Part shown: piece after piece, positions 18,462 through 28,954 of the stretch
How positions within the stretch are numbered: position 1 is the first letter of the stretch
How the letters are laid out: every line of letters begins with the position of its first letter
Assembly: GCA_001899445.1 (NCBI GenBank)
Contig: MPOA01000001.1
Coordinates: forward strand, 84,564 to 148,563
Direction of reading: 5' to 3'
DNA length: 64,000 nucleotides
From: Candidatus Desulfopertinax cowenii
GTDB taxonomy: Bacteria; Bacillota; Desulfotomaculia; Desulfotomaculales; Desulforudaceae
Notes under the pieces: model-generated
Seen by the model: only the letters and a program-made list of their open reading frames with translations
Database searches by the model: none
Told to the model about the DNA's origin: nothing
Translations under genes and position numbers: made by a program

Positions 18462-18707
18462 CTATATCCTCCGGTAGACGAGATATCCCAGCAGGAAACC
18501 CAGCAGGGTCAGCGGTCCGATGGTGATGGAAAACCCGAAGGTGATGGTCATGAACCGCAGGTCCAGGACTCCGGGCGCTAGACCGGCGGAGGTGATTGGA
18601 TCCAGAAACGGGAAGGTGGGTGACAGCGCCTGGCCCACGGCGCTACCGGCCAGCCCACCGAAAACCAGCAGAATAATCAGAATCCAGGGATTTCTGGTCC
18701 GCGCCAA
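18462..18707 (-). CDS. DUF4321 small membrane protein
   Basis: 81 residues from TTG 18707, preceded by AAGGAGGGG at 6 bases; longer upstream frames lack an SD. Two hydrophobic segments flank a short loop ([21 protein letters not shown] and [20 protein letters not shown]), ending with basic YRRI. DUF4321 proteins are found beside maf and radC in clostridial lineages, and their role is unknown. The tight 4-base spacing to maf suggests co-translation. Confidence 0.82.
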   Translation of the reverse strand: MARTRNPWILIILLVFGGLAGSAVGQALSPTFPFLDPITSAGLAPGVLDLRFMTITFGFSITIGPLTLLGFLLGYLVYRRI

Positions 18708-18790
18708 GAAAAACCCCTCCTTGCGCACTGCTATCCACAGTTTAGCACTCTCCGCCAACCCTGACAAGCTGCCGGGGCGATCGCAAAAAA

Positions 18791-19255
18791 TCAGATTTTC
18801 TTTAGCTTCACAATCATTTCAAGTTCAACCGGAGCACCCAGGGGTAGTTCAGAAACCCCCATCACCGCCCGGGCGTGGCGTCCGGCCTCCCCGAAGACTT
18901 CTAGCACCAGCTCGGATGCGCCGTTCACCACCGCGGGCTGCCCCCCGAACCCGGGCGCGCTCCGCACGTAGCCGGCGAGGCGGACCACCCGTTCCACGCG
19001 ATCCAGGCTCCCGGCCAAGCTCCGAATCACCCCCAGGCAGTTTAACGCGCACAGCCGTGCCGCCTTGTACCCGTCCTCGGGAGACACCTCGGCACCCACG
19101 CGTCCCCGGAAACGCAGGTCACCATCGGCCACGGGCAGCTGGCCCGAGGTGAATACCAGCCCGTCCACCTCCACCCCGGGCACATAGGCCGCCACCGGCC
19201 GCGGCGCCGGCGGCACCGCGAGTCCCAGGACCTTAATCCTCTCTTCCGCCGACAT
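18791..19255 (-). CDS. RidA/YjgF family enamine/imine deaminase-like protein
   Basis: 154 residues. The C-terminal half carries family motifs (LNCLGVIRSLAGSLDRVERVVRLAGYV, ARAVMGVSELPLGAPVELEMIV). The key Arg of active RidA, usually in a segment like 'xRxxxGV', appears as ARAVMGV. RidA enzymes hydrolyse reactive enamines from PLP chemistry. It belongs to the longer YjgF/YER057c subgroup with an N-terminal extension (RIKVLGLAVPPAPRPVAAYVP), whose substrates are less clear. Confidence 0.88.
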   Translation of the reverse strand: MSAEERIKVLGLAVPPAPRPVAAYVPGVEVDGLVFTSGQLPVADGDLRFRGRVGAEVSPEDGYKAARLCALNCLGVIRSLAGSLDRVERVVRLAGYVRSAPGFGGQPAVVNGASELVLEVFGEAGRHARAVMGVSELPLGAPVELEMIVKLKKI

Positions 19256-19301
19256 AGCTTGTCCTCCTTAAACAAACACCGTTTATATCGAACCTGAGCA
19301 C

Positions 19302-20297
19302 TTAAGCCAGGCTACTAAGGACCATCACCACAAAGAGCAGGTAAAACCCGCCACCCATTAAGGTCAACAGCCACCCGCCCAGGTAACCCAAACGCCGGGC
19401 GTACAGGAAGGCCGTCCAGGCCGAGGCCACGGCCAGACCCGCGCTTAAAAAAGCGGCGGGCGTAAGCTGCCAGGAGGTAAAGGAAATTCCGATGGCTGGA
19501 ACCACCGAACTCTGAAACACCATCGCCCCGGTAATGTTCCCCAGGGCCAGGGTGTCCTTTTTCTCCCGCAGCCAGATGAGGCTGTTGAACAGCTCCGGCA
19601 TTTCGGTGGCCACCGGGGCCACCAGGAGGGCGAAAATCAGGGGCGCCACCCCGAACTCATGCGCCAGCGTCCCGATGCCCTGTACGAACACCTTGGCCCC
19701 TCCGAGAATCAACAGGAAGGCGCAGGCTACCTGCCCCAGCACCAAAACCAGGTGGGGGTCCAGGGACCGGGGGGCCACCAGCAGGGGACCGGTATCATCC
19801 CCGGCCCCGCAGCGCTCGCCCTGGGTCAGCGCCCGTACCAGGAAGGCCAGGTAGCCGCCGATTAACAGCACCGCCACCACCGGTCGCAAAGACGCGGGCA
19901 AAAACGCGGCCGTGATGGCCAGCGTGTACGCTCCCAGGAAGAAGCCCAGGTCGCGGCGCAGCATCTCCGGCTGGGGCCGCAGGAGGACCGATCCCCGGCG
20001 CCGGACCAGCACCAGGGCGGCCAGCCCGGCCAGGAAAAAACCGACGGTGGCCAGCATGAACGGGGCGCCTAGGATCGCCCCGATCCCGACCTCGTGGGAA
20101 GCCGTCCCGTGTCCCAGCAGGATGGCCACCACCGGGATCATGGTTTCAGGCAGCGCTGTCCCGATGGCGGCCAGCACGCTCCCCACTGCACCCCGGGCCA
20201 GTCCCAGCTTGACGCCCAGCCACTCCACCCCGTTCGTGAAAAACTTGGCGCCCAGCAGGATCACGACCAAAGCGGTCGCCAGGTACAGGTAAACCAA
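19302..20297 (-). CDS. CaCA-superfamily sodium/calcium-type antiporter
   Basis: 331 residues with about ten membrane helices in two inverted halves. The two alpha-repeat motifs are visible: GTALPETMIPVVAILLGHG near residue 47 and APVATEMPELFNSLIW near residue 207, with ion-binding Glu in both. A TTG start at 20297 follows GGAGGGG by 6 bases. The first helix begins immediately (YLYLATALVVILLGAKFF). The transported ion is inferred from the family as Ca2+ or another divalent cation. A 250-base leader precedes it. Confidence 0.88.
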   Translation of the reverse strand: MVYLYLATALVVILLGAKFFTNGVEWLGVKLGLARGAVGSVLAAIGTALPETMIPVVAILLGHGTASHEVGIGAILGAPFMLATVGFFLAGLAALVLVRRRGSVLLRPQPEMLRRDLGFFLGAYTLAITAAFLPASLRPVVAVLLIGGYLAFLVRALTQGERCGAGDDTGPLLVAPRSLDPHLVLVLGQVACAFLLILGGAKVFVQGIGTLAHEFGVAPLIFALLVAPVATEMPELFNSLIWLREKKDTLALGNITGAMVFQSSVVPAIGISFTSWQLTPAAFLSAGLAVASAWTAFLYARRLGYLGGWLLTLMGGGFYLLFVVMVLSSLA

Positions 20298-20549
20298 CCC
20301 GACCCCTCCCGCAAGACTAGTTCAAGACATGCTAAGTCTATGAACCGGTCTGCGGGAAAATCACCCGGCCGCACCCGACCTAGCGCAGGCCCGCTTTGCC
20401 CCGCCGCGATTGAAGCGTAAAGGCCGCCGCCCGCAAGCGCTCAAGTAGGCGGTTGGAAAGCCGCCCAGCACGCAAACCAAAAACGTAGGAATCCCTGTCC
20501 TCGGTGGAACGCTTCAACCGAGGAGTAAGGGCTTAAGCGGTTATAAGGT
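20298..20549 (-). other. Non-coding leader between folC and the antiporter gene
   Basis: No credible reading frame was seen. Several GC-rich inverted repeats occur, including CCTCGGT...ACCGAGG (20499-20523) and GGCGG...CCGCC near 20452-20467, without a following T-run. It could be a structured leader of the cation antiporter, but no known riboswitch consensus was recognised. Confidence 0.35.
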
Positions 20550-21869
20550 TCACGGTTTTTCAAGGCGCAAGGACTGGACCAGGTGCGGTCGAACGGCACC
20601 AATAAGGTAGATGGAGCCGGTGATCACCACCACGCCTTCTGCTCCGGCCAGGTTCCGGGCGTGGTCCACTGCCACCCGGTTGCCGGCCTCGGTATATACT
20701 TCGGCACAGTACTTGCGGACTTCCACCGCCACCCTCTCCCAGTCCCCGGCCCGGTTTGCGGGCGGACGGGTGACCACCACCGCGTCGACCACGGGCGCCA
20801 GCGCGGCGGTCACTCCCGCCCAGTCCTTGTCCGTCAGGATTCCGAAGACTAGGACAATCCTACGTTCGGGGAAGTGCGCAACCAGCGTGTCCCGGAGGGC
20901 CGCGGCGGCCGCCGGGTTGTGGGCGGCGTCCAGCACCACTGCGGGTTGTCCGGCAAACACCTCGAACCGGCCGGGCCAAGCTGTCGCGGCCAGTCCGTCC
21001 CGGATGGCCCGGGGGCCCAGCGCGGGCTCCCGTTCGGCGAGCACTTCGGCCGCGGCCACGGCGCAGGCCGCGTTCACCTGCTGGTGCCACCCGGCCAGCG
21101 GCAGGGTTACCTCCGGGTAATGAGCTTTCAGGCCGTAAATGTTCAATACCTGCCCCCGAAGAGAGGAGGTTAGCGGCTCCCAGCGGACGTCGGCCCCGAC
21201 CCGGATAAGCGGTGCGCCCCGCTCGCGGCAGGCGGCGGAGATTACTTCCAGTGCCTCTCCGCCCGCCGCGGTCACCAGCGGCACTCCCGGCTTTACGATT
21301 CCCGCCTTTTCCCGGGCGATCTCGGCCACCGTTTCTCCCAGGATGTCCTGGTGATCCAGACTCACGTTGGTGATCACGGCCACTGCGGGCCGGACCACGT
21401 TGGTGGCGTCCAGACGTCCGCCCAGGCCCACCTCCAGGACGGCCACGTCGACCTGCTCCTCCCGGAAAAGGGTCAGGGCCAGGGCGGTGTGGAGCTCGAA
21501 CTCGGTAGGGCGAACGGACCGGGCAGCCGCCGCTAGTTGATCCCAGTAGGTCGTGATGAGGTCGGCGAGCCGCTCCGGGGCGACCGGCTGGCCGTCAAGC
21601 AGGAACCGCTCCGTGTAGGAAGTGAGATGGGGCGAGGTAAAGGTACCCACCCTTAAGCCCGCCGCGCGGGTGACGGCGGTGAGCATGGCGGCCACCGACC
21701 CCTTGCCGTTGGTGCCGCCGACGTGCGCGGCCAAGAGCCCTTCGTGCGGATCGCCGAGGCTGGCCAGCAGGTATCGCACCCGCTCTAAGCCAAACTCCAT
21801 TCCTGTCGCCGCCAGTTTACGGACCGCGTCCAGCGTTTCTTCGTAACCCATCTTCGCACCATCACTCAC
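20550..21869 (-). CDS. folC: Folylpolyglutamate/dihydrofolate synthase
   Basis: 439 residues. The Mur-ligase ATP-binding motif VGGTNGKGSVAAML lies near residue 48, then FTSPHLTSYTERF, LEVGLGGRLDATN and the C-terminal-domain motif VLDAAHNPAAAAAL. The enzyme adds glutamate to folates, and in many bacteria to dihydropteroate. The start may be the GTG at 21869 or ATG six codons in (MGYEETLD). It follows valS by 64 bases, a common arrangement. Confidence 0.95.
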   Translation of the reverse strand: MSDGAKMGYEETLDAVRKLAATGMEFGLERVRYLLASLGDPHEGLLAAHVGGTNGKGSVAAMLTAVTRAAGLRVGTFTSPHLTSYTERFLLDGQPVAPERLADLITTYWDQLAAAARSVRPTEFELHTALALTLFREEQVDVAVLEVGLGGRLDATNVVRPAVAVITNVSLDHQDILGETVAEIAREKAGIVKPGVPLVTAAGGEALEVISAACRERGAPLIRVGADVRWEPLTSSLRGQVLNIYGLKAHYPEVTLPLAGWHQQVNAACAVAAAEVLAEREPALGPRAIRDGLAATAWPGRFEVFAGQPAVVLDAAHNPAAAAALRDTLVAHFPERRIVLVFGILTDKDWAGVTAALAPVVDAVVVTRPPANRAGDWERVAVEVRKYCAEVYTEAGNRVAVDHARNLAGAEGVVVITGSIYLIGAVRPHLVQSLRLEKP

Positions 21870-21875
21870 AGCAAA

Positions 21876-21904
21876 AATGGGCGCCCTCCAGGGATGCCCG
21901 CCTC
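21876..21904 (-). terminator. Weak hairpin terminator between valS and folC
   Basis: On the minus strand GGCGGGC...GCGCCC is followed by ATTTTTG. The stem is imperfect, so partial read-through into folC is likely. Confidence 0.4.
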
Positions 21905-21933
21905 AATCTCAAAACAAGAAGTAAAGAAGTTAC

Positions 21934-24585
21934 CTAATTACTACGGAGCACCTGCAGCCAGGAGGCCAGCGCCTGCCGCTTTTCAGCCAACTCGGCCTGT
22001 TTGCCCCGTTCCTTTTCCACGACCTCGGGCGGAGCCTTCGCCACGAAAGCGGGGTTAGCCAGTTTGCCGTTTACCCGAGACAGGTCTTTTTCGACCTGCG
22101 CCAGCTCCCGGGCTAACCGTTCGGCCTCGCGGTCGATGTCGATCAGTCCGGCCAGCGGCACGAAAATTTCCATTCCCCGCTCCACTGCGTGGGCGGTCAG
22201 CTCCGGCCTGGTCTCCAACACCCGTGCCACCCGGACGCTGGTATTGGCCAGGTTCTCAATGTATCCCCGCCACCGTTCAACGAGCGCTCGGATTCTGTCG
22301 TCGGGAATCACCACCACTGCTTCGGCCCGGCGGGTAGGCGGCACGTTCATCTCGCTGCGCAGATGGCGTATCGCCCGGGTGGCTTCGATCAGGTACGCAA
22401 TCTCACGTTCCGCGTCCTCGTCGCGCAAAACGGGCTGTGCCGCCGGCCAGGGCGCGTGCATAATGGTTTCGCCCTCGTGAGGCAGATGCTGCCAAATCTC
22501 CTCGGTGATAAAGGGCATAAACGGATGCAGGAGTTCCAGGGTACCGCGGAGCACCCGCACCAAAACGTCCTGCGCCACCGCCCGTTCTATCGGTGTTCCC
22601 TGGTAAAGCCGCGGTTTGACCAGCTCAATGTACCAGTCGCAAAACTCGCTCCAGATGAATTCGTACAGCGCCCGCGCCGCCTCGCCCAGTTCGAAGGCCT
22701 CCAGGCCGGTTGACACCCGCTCGCGGGTATACTCGAAGCGGCTCAGGATCCAGCGGTCGGCCAGCTCCATATTCTCCGGTGCCGCCGCCCCCGGACGGTA
22801 GCCGTCGAGGTTCATCAGCACGAACCGGGAGGCGTTCCACAGTTTGTTCGCAAAGTTCCGGGCGCCTTCCAGCTTCTCGAAGTGGAAACGAAGGTCGTTC
22901 CCCGGGGTATTCCCAATGGTGAGCATGAACCGCAGGCTGTCGGCGCCGTACTTTTCAATCACCTCGATCGGGTCGACCCCGTTGCCCAGGGACTTGCTCA
23001 TCTTCCGGCCCAGGGCATCCAACACCAGGCCGTGGATGAACACCTCGCGAAACGGCTCGCGGTCCATGAATTTCAAACCGCTGAAGATCATCCGGGCCAC
23101 CCAGAAGAAGATGATGTCCCGGCCGGTGACCAGCACCGAGGTCGGGTAAAAGCGCTCCAGGTCGGGGGTTTCATCCGGCCAGCCCCAGCCCAGGGTCGAA
23201 AACGGCCACAGGGCCGAGGAGAACCAGGTGTCTAGAACGTCCGGGTCCTGCTCCAGCTGCGTTCCCGCACAGGCCGGGCAGGCGGCCGGGTCGGTCCGGG
23301 AAGCCACGACCTTCTCGCAATCACGGCAGTACCAGACCGGGATGCGGTGTCCCCACCACAGCTGGCGGGATATGCACCAATCGCGGATATTCTCAAGCCA
23401 GTTCAGGTAGATCTTAGTAAACCGTGCCGGGATAAATTGGATCCGGCCATCCCGTACAGCCTCCATCGCCGGCTCGGCCAGCGGTTTCATTCGTACGAAC
23501 CACTGCTTGGACAGCATCGGCTCAACCACTGTCTGGCAGCGGTAGCAATGCCCGACCGCGTGCTCCAGATCTTCGATCCGCACCAGCAGACCTTGTCGCT
23601 TCAGGTCGGTTAGCACCTGCTGCCGGCACTCCCAGCGGTCCAAGCCCCGGTACCGGCCCGCTTCCGCGGTCATCCGGCCCTTGGCATCGATCACCTGCAC
23701 CTGGGGCAGACCGTGGCGTTGGCCGATCTCAAAGTCGTTCGGGTCGTGCGCCGGCGTGATCTTCAGCGCCCCTGTGCCAAATTCGGGGTCGACGTGCTCG
23801 TCGGTGATGATCGGGATTTCGCGTCCGATCAGGGGGAGGATCACCGTGCGACCCACTAGGTGCCGGTAACGATCGTCCCGGGGATGAACCGCCACCGCGG
23901 TGTCGCCCAGCATAGTTTCAGGTCGGGTGGTGGCGATAACAATGCTTTCCGTACTGTCCTTAATCGGGTATCGCAAATGGTAAAGTTGGGACGGGACGTC
24001 CTGGTGTTCCACCTCGATGTCCGAGATCACCGTATTGCAGCGCGGACACCAGTTCACGATGTAGTCGTCCCGGTAAATCAGCCCGTCTTCGTAAAGGCGG
24101 ACGAACACCTCCCGCACCGCCGCCGAACAACCATCGTCCATGGTGAAACGTTCCCGGGACCAGTCGCAGGACGCACCGAGGCGGCGGAGTTGGGTGGTGA
24201 TCCGGTGACCGTAGTTGTGTTTCCATTCCCAGACCCGCTCCAGGAATTTCTCCCGGCCGAGGTCGTATTTGCTCAAACCCTCCCGGGCCAACTGCTCCTC
24301 CACCCGCGCCTGGGTAGCGATCCCGGCGTGGTCGGTGCCGGGCACCCACAGGGTCTCGTAACCCTGCATCCGGCGCCACCGGATCAGAATATCCTGCAGG
24401 GTGTTGTTTAAGGCGTGGCCCATGTGTAACTCCCCGGTCACGTTGGGGGGTGGCATCACGATTGCGTACGCCGCCTGCCGGTCATTCTTCACTGGGCGAA
24501 ACAGGCCTTCCTCTTCCCAACGCCGGTAAAGCTTCTCTTCCACTTTCTGGGGATCGTATACTGAAGGAATATTGCTCCGGCCCAT
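21934..24585 (-). CDS. valS: Valyl-tRNA synthetase
   Basis: 883 residues, full length. The class I HIGH motif appears as [17 protein letters not shown] as [11 protein letters not shown], and the editing domain contains [18 protein letters not shown] Cys-rich insertion (CRDCEKV, CPACAG) may bind zinc. The C-terminal coiled-coil arm ([19 protein letters not shown]) is complete. It charges tRNA-Val and edits mischarged Thr. The 189-base region upstream is too short and lacks the motif for a T-box leader; SD is weak. Confidence 0.97.
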   Translation of the reverse strand: MGRSNIPSVYDPQKVEEKLYRRWEEEGLFRPVKNDRQAAYAIVMPPPNVTGELHMGHALNNTLQDILIRWRRMQGYETLWVPGTDHAGIATQARVEEQLAREGLSKYDLGREKFLERVWEWKHNYGHRITTQLRRLGASCDWSRERFTMDDGCSAAVREVFVRLYEDGLIYRDDYIVNWCPRCNTVISDIEVEHQDVPSQLYHLRYPIKDSTESIVIATTRPETMLGDTAVAVHPRDDRYRHLVGRTVILPLIGREIPIITDEHVDPEFGTGALKITPAHDPNDFEIGQRHGLPQVQVIDAKGRMTAEAGRYRGLDRWECRQQVLTDLKRQGLLVRIEDLEHAVGHCYRCQTVVEPMLSKQWFVRMKPLAEPAMEAVRDGRIQFIPARFTKIYLNWLENIRDWCISRQLWWGHRIPVWYCRDCEKVVASRTDPAACPACAGTQLEQDPDVLDTWFSSALWPFSTLGWGWPDETPDLERFYPTSVLVTGRDIIFFWVARMIFSGLKFMDREPFREVFIHGLVLDALGRKMSKSLGNGVDPIEVIEKYGADSLRFMLTIGNTPGNDLRFHFEKLEGARNFANKLWNASRFVLMNLDGYRPGAAAPENMELADRWILSRFEYTRERVSTGLEAFELGEAARALYEFIWSEFCDWYIELVKPRLYQGTPIERAVAQDVLVRVLRGTLELLHPFMPFITEEIWQHLPHEGETIMHAPWPAAQPVLRDEDAEREIAYLIEATRAIRHLRSEMNVPPTRRAEAVVVIPDDRIRALVERWRGYIENLANTSVRVARVLETRPELTAHAVERGMEIFVPLAGLIDIDREAERLARELAQVEKDLSRVNGKLANPAFVAKAPPEVVEKERGKQAELAEKRQALASWLQVLRSN

Positions 24586-24773
24586 TCTTCTAGTTCCCTC
24601 CCAGCTTCTCTCAGTAAATCTTATTTAGTTTCCCCCGGCATGTCAACAATCCCCGCCCTGGGCAACCACACCGGCAATTTATCGCCCCCGCACGTCACCA
24701 CAAAAGCATAATCGCCCCCCCCGCCGCCGTATTTATTCATGAACCAAAACCCGCCTGAAGCGGAGGTCAACTG

Positions 24774-25769
24774 ATGCGCAAACACCTGGTGCTTGTGGCC
24801 ACCTTATTTATCCTGGCTAGCGCGGGCGCCGCTTTATGGTTCTTCACCCAGCCCAAGCCGCAGGTGGAAGTTCACCAGCTGGAGGTCCGCGAAACCGCGC
24901 GTGAAGTCGGCTACCTGCCCCACTACGTGGCGGCCGCCCTGGGATATTTCGAGGCCTACGACCTGCATCTAACCCTCTCCACGGCACCCCGCGGCGTGCT
25001 GGACCCGAAAAACGAGACCGCCGACATGTTCCTGGTACCCCTCGATCGGCTGATGGTCATCGGTCCGGTCGCCTTTGCCGGGTTCACGCAGCGCGACCCC
25101 AATTTCCTGCTGGGCCGGGAGGCGATGCCGGATTTTACCTGGGAGGGCCTGAAAGGCGGGATGATTATCGGTGACCCACCCGATACCGCCGGGGAGGTGG
25201 CCCTGGAAGAGATCCTGCGCCGGTACGAACTGATCCCCCAGACCCACGTCACCATTGTACAGCACCTGCCGGTCCACCTCCGGGTGGGCACCTTTCTGGC
25301 CGGCTCCGGGGACTACATCATTGTGCCCGACCCGATGGCCGCCTACCTGGAAAAAAGCGGGTCCGCCCATGTCCTGGCCGCCTTGGCCGAAAGCGGCCAG
25401 ATCCCCGCCCGGGTGTGCGCCGCGACTCCGGAGTTCTTGCAAAACCATCCCGACGCGGCCCTGAGTTACACCCTGGCCGTCTTCCAGGCCCAGGACTGGA
25501 TCGAAAAACACAGTCCCCAGGAGATCGCGGTGGTGTCCGCCCCGTTCTTCCCCTACCTCGACCTGGAAACCCTGACCCGAGTGATCGCCAGGAACAAGGA
25601 AGCCGGGCTCTGGGCGAAGAACCCACTCATCGACGAAAAACACTACCGGAACCTGCAGGACTGGCTGATCCGCTCGGGAGAACTGCTTCAGGCTGTCCCC
25701 TACAACGAAGCCGTCGAGCCGTCTTTCGCCCGGGAAGCGGTGGAACAGGGCGTTTTGTCTTTCGAATGA
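24774..25769 (+). CDS. Orphan periplasmic-binding-type protein (SsuA/THI5-like)
   Basis: 331 residues. An N-terminal signal or anchor (LVLVATLFILASAGAALWFF) is followed by an NMT1/SsuA-type binding fold: EVGYLPHYVAAALGYFEAYDL near residue 48, GYF-type motif, then PDPMAAYLEKSG. Such proteins bind nitrate, sulfonates, taurine or pyrimidine precursors for ABC transporters. No permease or ATPase lies nearby, so ligand and partner are unknown. GGAGG lies 7 bases before the ATG. It is the only plus-strand gene in this part of the window and is divergent from valS. Confidence 0.75.
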   Translation: MRKHLVLVATLFILASAGAALWFFTQPKPQVEVHQLEVRETAREVGYLPHYVAAALGYFEAYDLHLTLSTAPRGVLDPKNETADMFLVPLDRLMVIGPVAFAGFTQRDPNFLLGREAMPDFTWEGLKGGMIIGDPPDTAGEVALEEILRRYELIPQTHVTIVQHLPVHLRVGTFLAGSGDYIIVPDPMAAYLEKSGSAHVLAALAESGQIPARVCAATPEFLQNHPDAALSYTLAVFQAQDWIEKHSPQEIAVVSAPFFPYLDLETLTRVIARNKEAGLWAKNPLIDEKHYRNLQDWLIRSGELLQAVPYNEAVEPSFAREAVEQGVLSFE

Positions 25770-25772
25770 AAG

Positions 25773-25795
25773 GCCCCCGGCGAAATACCGGGGGC
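25773..25795. terminator. Hairpin between convergent genes
   Basis: GCCCCCGG-CGAAATA-CCGGGGGC lies 3 bases after the stop of the plus-strand gene and before the stop of the minus-strand gene at 25832. The T-runs are short on both sides, but the stem is strong and could serve both directions. Confidence 0.6.
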
Positions 25796-25831
25796 AACCC
25801 TTTGTCCTGATCCGAACCGCTGATTAAAACG

Positions 25832-26170
25832 CTAGGAAGCGGTGACAATGACCGCTCGGGGATCCAAGGTGGTGTTGGAGACCTTCATCACAGTCTCCTC
25901 CGGGCTCCACCCCAGGACGATTCTGATCCCGTCATGGTGGTCGACCTGGTGGAGATCAACCGCCAGCTTTCTCTCTCCGAAAGGTCCCGCATGCTCGAAA
26001 ACAAATTCAAAGTTCTCATTACGGTAAATCTTGAAGTGTGATTTCCCCACCGTCTTGTCTACCAGAACGACATCCCTAATGTTCTTATCAAAAAGTGATC
26101 GCTTCTTGGTTTCCCAGACCACTCCGCCCTTGACTTCGTTGAATTCATCAATCAGATCGCTCAAGGCCAT
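25832..26170 (-). CDS. Hypothetical protein
   Basis: 112 residues from ATG 26170, supported by GAGGAAG about 8 bases upstream. No signal peptide or membrane segment is present. The sequence mixes charged helices at the N-terminus (LSDLIDEFNEVKGG) with beta-rich segments (RDVVLVDKTVGKSHFKIYRNENFEFVFEH) and three His near DLHQVDHHDG that could bind metal. Family not recognised. It is separated from lon by about 140 bases containing a weak hairpin. Confidence 0.6.
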   Translation of the reverse strand: MALSDLIDEFNEVKGGVVWETKKRSLFDKNIRDVVLVDKTVGKSHFKIYRNENFEFVFEHAGPFGERKLAVDLHQVDHHDGIRIVLGWSPEETVMKVSNTTLDPRAVIVTAS

Positions 26171-26310
26171 TTGAATCACTTCCTCAATCCAGGTTCCGCA
26201 GCAGATTTTCCAGCTAAAATAAAGCATGAGGGCGCATTTTTACTTCGCCCTCTACGATCATCTTTCCTGCCTCAAACTGCTTTTTTCGACACTTAATGTA
26301 CATTTGCTAG

Positions 26311-28713
26311 TTAAGGAACATTGTGAACCACGGTCTGGTAACTGACCTCCGGCTGGGTGGTTGTTGGCAGCCGGGTCTCCGACTTGTAGTTGTCTAAACG
26401 CAGGGCCGCCTCCAGGACCTCATCCATGTGTTCCACCAGGATAAATTCCAGCTTCGATTTCACGTTCTGCGGAATGTCCTCCAGGTCCTTCTTGTTCTCC
26501 AGCGGCATAATAATGGTCTTGATCCCGGCCCGGTGGGCCGCCAGGATTTTCTCCTTGAGGCCCCCGACCGGAAGCACCCGGCCGCGGAGCGTAATCTCAC
26601 CGGTCATGGCCACATCGTGCCGCACCTTGCGGCCGGTCAGCGCCGAGGCCAGGGCAGTAGCCATGGTGATGCCCGCCGAGGGGCCATCCTTCGAGATCGC
26701 TCCTTCGGGAATGTGAATATGGATGTCCACCTTTTCGTAAAACTGTTCGTCAATGCCCAGTGTAGCCGCCCGGCTCCGGACGTAGCTGTACCCGGCCTGT
26801 GCCGACTCCCGCATCACGTCTCCCAGTTTGCCGGTCAGGGTCAACGCCCCTTTGCCCTTGCAGGCGGTAACCTCGATGAACAGGGTGTCGCCGCCCACTT
26901 CGGTCCAGGCCAGCCCGGTAGCAACCCCGACCTGGTCACTCTTTTCGGCCGTGCCGTACCGGTACTGGGGAATGCCCAGAAACTGCTCAATGTTTTTGAT
27001 GGTCATCCGGATCCGCTTGCGCTTATTATTGTTGTCAGCCACGATTTCCTTGGCCGTTTTCCGGCACAGACTGGCGATCTGCCGCTCCAGGTTCCGCACC
27101 CCGGACTCGCGGGTGTACTCCCGGATCAGCCTCCGCACCGCATTCTCTGAGATGGTCAAGTTTTCCCGGGACAGGCCGTGTTCCTTCAGCTGTTTAGGAA
27201 TCAGGTGCCGGAGCGCGATCTGCAGCTTTTCCTCCTCCGTATAACCTGAGATGTAAATGACCTCCATCCGGTCCATCAACGGCCGCGGGATGTTATACGC
27301 CAGGTTGGCCGTGGTGATAAACATCACGTTGGACAGGTCAAAGGGTATCTCGATATAGTGATCGCTGAACGCGTTATTCTGCTCCGGATCCAGCACCTCC
27401 AACAGGGCAGCTGACGGGTCGCCCCGGAAGTCCATGCTCATCTTGTCGACTTCGTCCAGCAGGAACACCGGGTTCTTGGAGCCGGCCGTCCGCATACCCT
27501 GGATGATCCGGCCCGGCAGAGCGCCCACGTAGGTCCGGCGGTGCCCGCGGATCTCGGCCTCGTCACGCACGCCGCCTAGCGAAATACGCACGAACTTGCG
27601 TTCCAGGGCGCGGGCGATGGACTTGCCCAGCGAGGTCTTACCCACGCCGGGGGGACCGACAAAGCACAGAATCGGGCCCTTCATCTTTTTCGCCAGTTTG
27701 CGAATGGCTAAGTACTCGATAATCCGTTCCTTAACCTTGTGCAACCCGTAGTGATCTTCGTCCAGGATCTGCTGAACCATGTTGATATCCAGGCGGTCCC
27801 GGGTGCTCTTGGTCCAGGGCAGCGCTAGGAGCCAGTCCAGGTAGTTGCGCACCACCGTGGCCTCGGCGGCCATAGGCGGCATTTTCTCCAGGCGCTCCAC
27901 CTCTTTTAGGGCCTTTTCCTCGACATCCTTGGGCAGCTTGGCCTCGGCGATCTTTTCCCGGTACTCCTCGCCCTCCGCGACCCGTTCGTCCTTTTCCCCG
28001 AGTTCGCGCTGGATGGCCTTTATCTGCTCGCGCAAGTAGTATTCCTTTTGCGTTTTCTCCATCTGCTTCCGGACGCGCACGTTGATCCGGCGCTCCAGCT
28101 CCACGATTTCTAGTTCTTTGGAGAGGATGGCACAGAGGTTCTCCAGCCGGTCCGTGATCTCGACGGACTCCAGGATCCGCTGTTTATCTTCAATTCGCAG
28201 CGGCAGGTGGGAAACCACGATGTCGCTTAAGCGGCCCGGGTCGTCGATGTTCACCACCGAAACCACCGTTTCCGGAGGAATCCGCTTGGACAGCTTCACG
28301 TACTGTTCAAACTGATGGACCAGGTTGCGCATGAGCGCTTCCAGCTGAGCCGATTTTTCGTACTGCTCAATGTACTGTTCGATCTCGACCAGGAAGTAGG
28401 GCTCGGACGCGTTGTAATTCAGAATCCGGGCCCGGGCTAGACCCTCAACCAGCACCCGAATAGTGCCGCCCGGCAACTTCAGGAGCTGCTTTACCTCGGC
28501 AACCGTACCCACCTGATAGATATCGTCTACGCCCGGATCATCAGTTTGGGCCTCTTTCTGCGTGGCCAAGAAAATGTACCGGTCCTGAATCATGGCTTCC
28601 TCTATGGCTTTAACTGATTTCTCGCGGCCCACGTCCAGGTGAATCACCATATACGGGAAAACCAGGATTCCACGCAACGGCAAGAGCGGCAATACCCTTC
28701 TGACCGAATCCAT
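26311..28713 (-). CDS. lon: ATP-dependent protease Lon
   Basis: 800 residues from ATG 28713, which follows AAAGGAGGTG at 7 bases; the longer in-frame start at 28743 lacks an SD. The LON substrate-binding domain occupies about 1-190, then a coiled coil, an AAA+ domain with [13 protein letters not shown] near 345, and the serine protease domain with catalytic Ser in KDGPSAGIT and Lys in [11 protein letters not shown]. It degrades misfolded and regulatory proteins. lonB lies immediately upstream, the same tandem order as in Bacillus. A promoter is visible at 28874-28903. Confidence 0.97.
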   Translation of the reverse strand: MDSVRRVLPLLPLRGILVFPYMVIHLDVGREKSVKAIEEAMIQDRYIFLATQKEAQTDDPGVDDIYQVGTVAEVKQLLKLPGGTIRVLVEGLARARILNYNASEPYFLVEIEQYIEQYEKSAQLEALMRNLVHQFEQYVKLSKRIPPETVVSVVNIDDPGRLSDIVVSHLPLRIEDKQRILESVEITDRLENLCAILSKELEIVELERRINVRVRKQMEKTQKEYYLREQIKAIQRELGEKDERVAEGEEYREKIAEAKLPKDVEEKALKEVERLEKMPPMAAEATVVRNYLDWLLALPWTKSTRDRLDINMVQQILDEDHYGLHKVKERIIEYLAIRKLAKKMKGPILCFVGPPGVGKTSLGKSIARALERKFVRISLGGVRDEAEIRGHRRTYVGALPGRIIQGMRTAGSKNPVFLLDEVDKMSMDFRGDPSAALLEVLDPEQNNAFSDHYIEIPFDLSNVMFITTANLAYNIPRPLMDRMEVIYISGYTEEEKLQIALRHLIPKQLKEHGLSRENLTISENAVRRLIREYTRESGVRNLERQIASLCRKTAKEIVADNNNKRKRIRMTIKNIEQFLGIPQYRYGTAEKSDQVGVATGLAWTEVGGDTLFIEVTACKGKGALTLTGKLGDVMRESAQAGYSYVRSRAATLGIDEQFYEKVDIHIHIPEGAISKDGPSAGITMATALASALTGRKVRHDVAMTGEITLRGRVLPVGGLKEKILAAHRAGIKTIIMPLENKKDLEDIPQNVKSKLEFILVEHMDEVLEAALRLDNYKSETRLPTTTQPEVSYQTVVHNVP

Positions 28714-28873
28714 AGGCGCACCTCCTTTACTACCTCTACTCAAGACTTTACTGCTTATCCTGAGACATGGTCAATCATCAAGCTTCATTGTAACACAACG
28801 CGGGAGCGCCGGGCCATAGCAATGATTGTAAAGGGCCACGCTCCCACCCATATCTTCCGGCAAGACAACTAAC

Positions 28874-28903
28874 AGTATAGCAGATCAACCGAAGTGCGTC
28901 CAA
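28874..28903 (-). promoter_or_regulatory. Sigma-A-type promoter of lon
   Basis: Minus-strand TTGGAC (28898-28903) and TATACT (28874-28879) are 18 bases apart, just after the lonB terminator. The transcript would have a leader of about 150 bases containing an imperfect GGGAGCG...CGCTCCC hairpin (28802-28844). Confidence 0.6.
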
Positions 28904-28907
28904 TCAA

Positions 28908-28929
28908 CAAAAATCGCCCCGGTAGGGCG
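28908..28929 (-). terminator. Rho-independent terminator after lonB
   Basis: On the minus strand CGCCC-TACCG-GGGCG is followed by ATTTTTGTT. The T-run touches the -35 box of the lon promoter. Confidence 0.65.
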
Positions 28930-28954
28930 TTGAGTGGGGGTTCCAGGCAGATTC

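Noticed and set aside
24586..24773. Possible T-box leader for valS
   Set aside because: The valS upstream region is only 188 bases, has no TGGNACCGCG-type T-box sequence seen, and is shared with a divergent gene.
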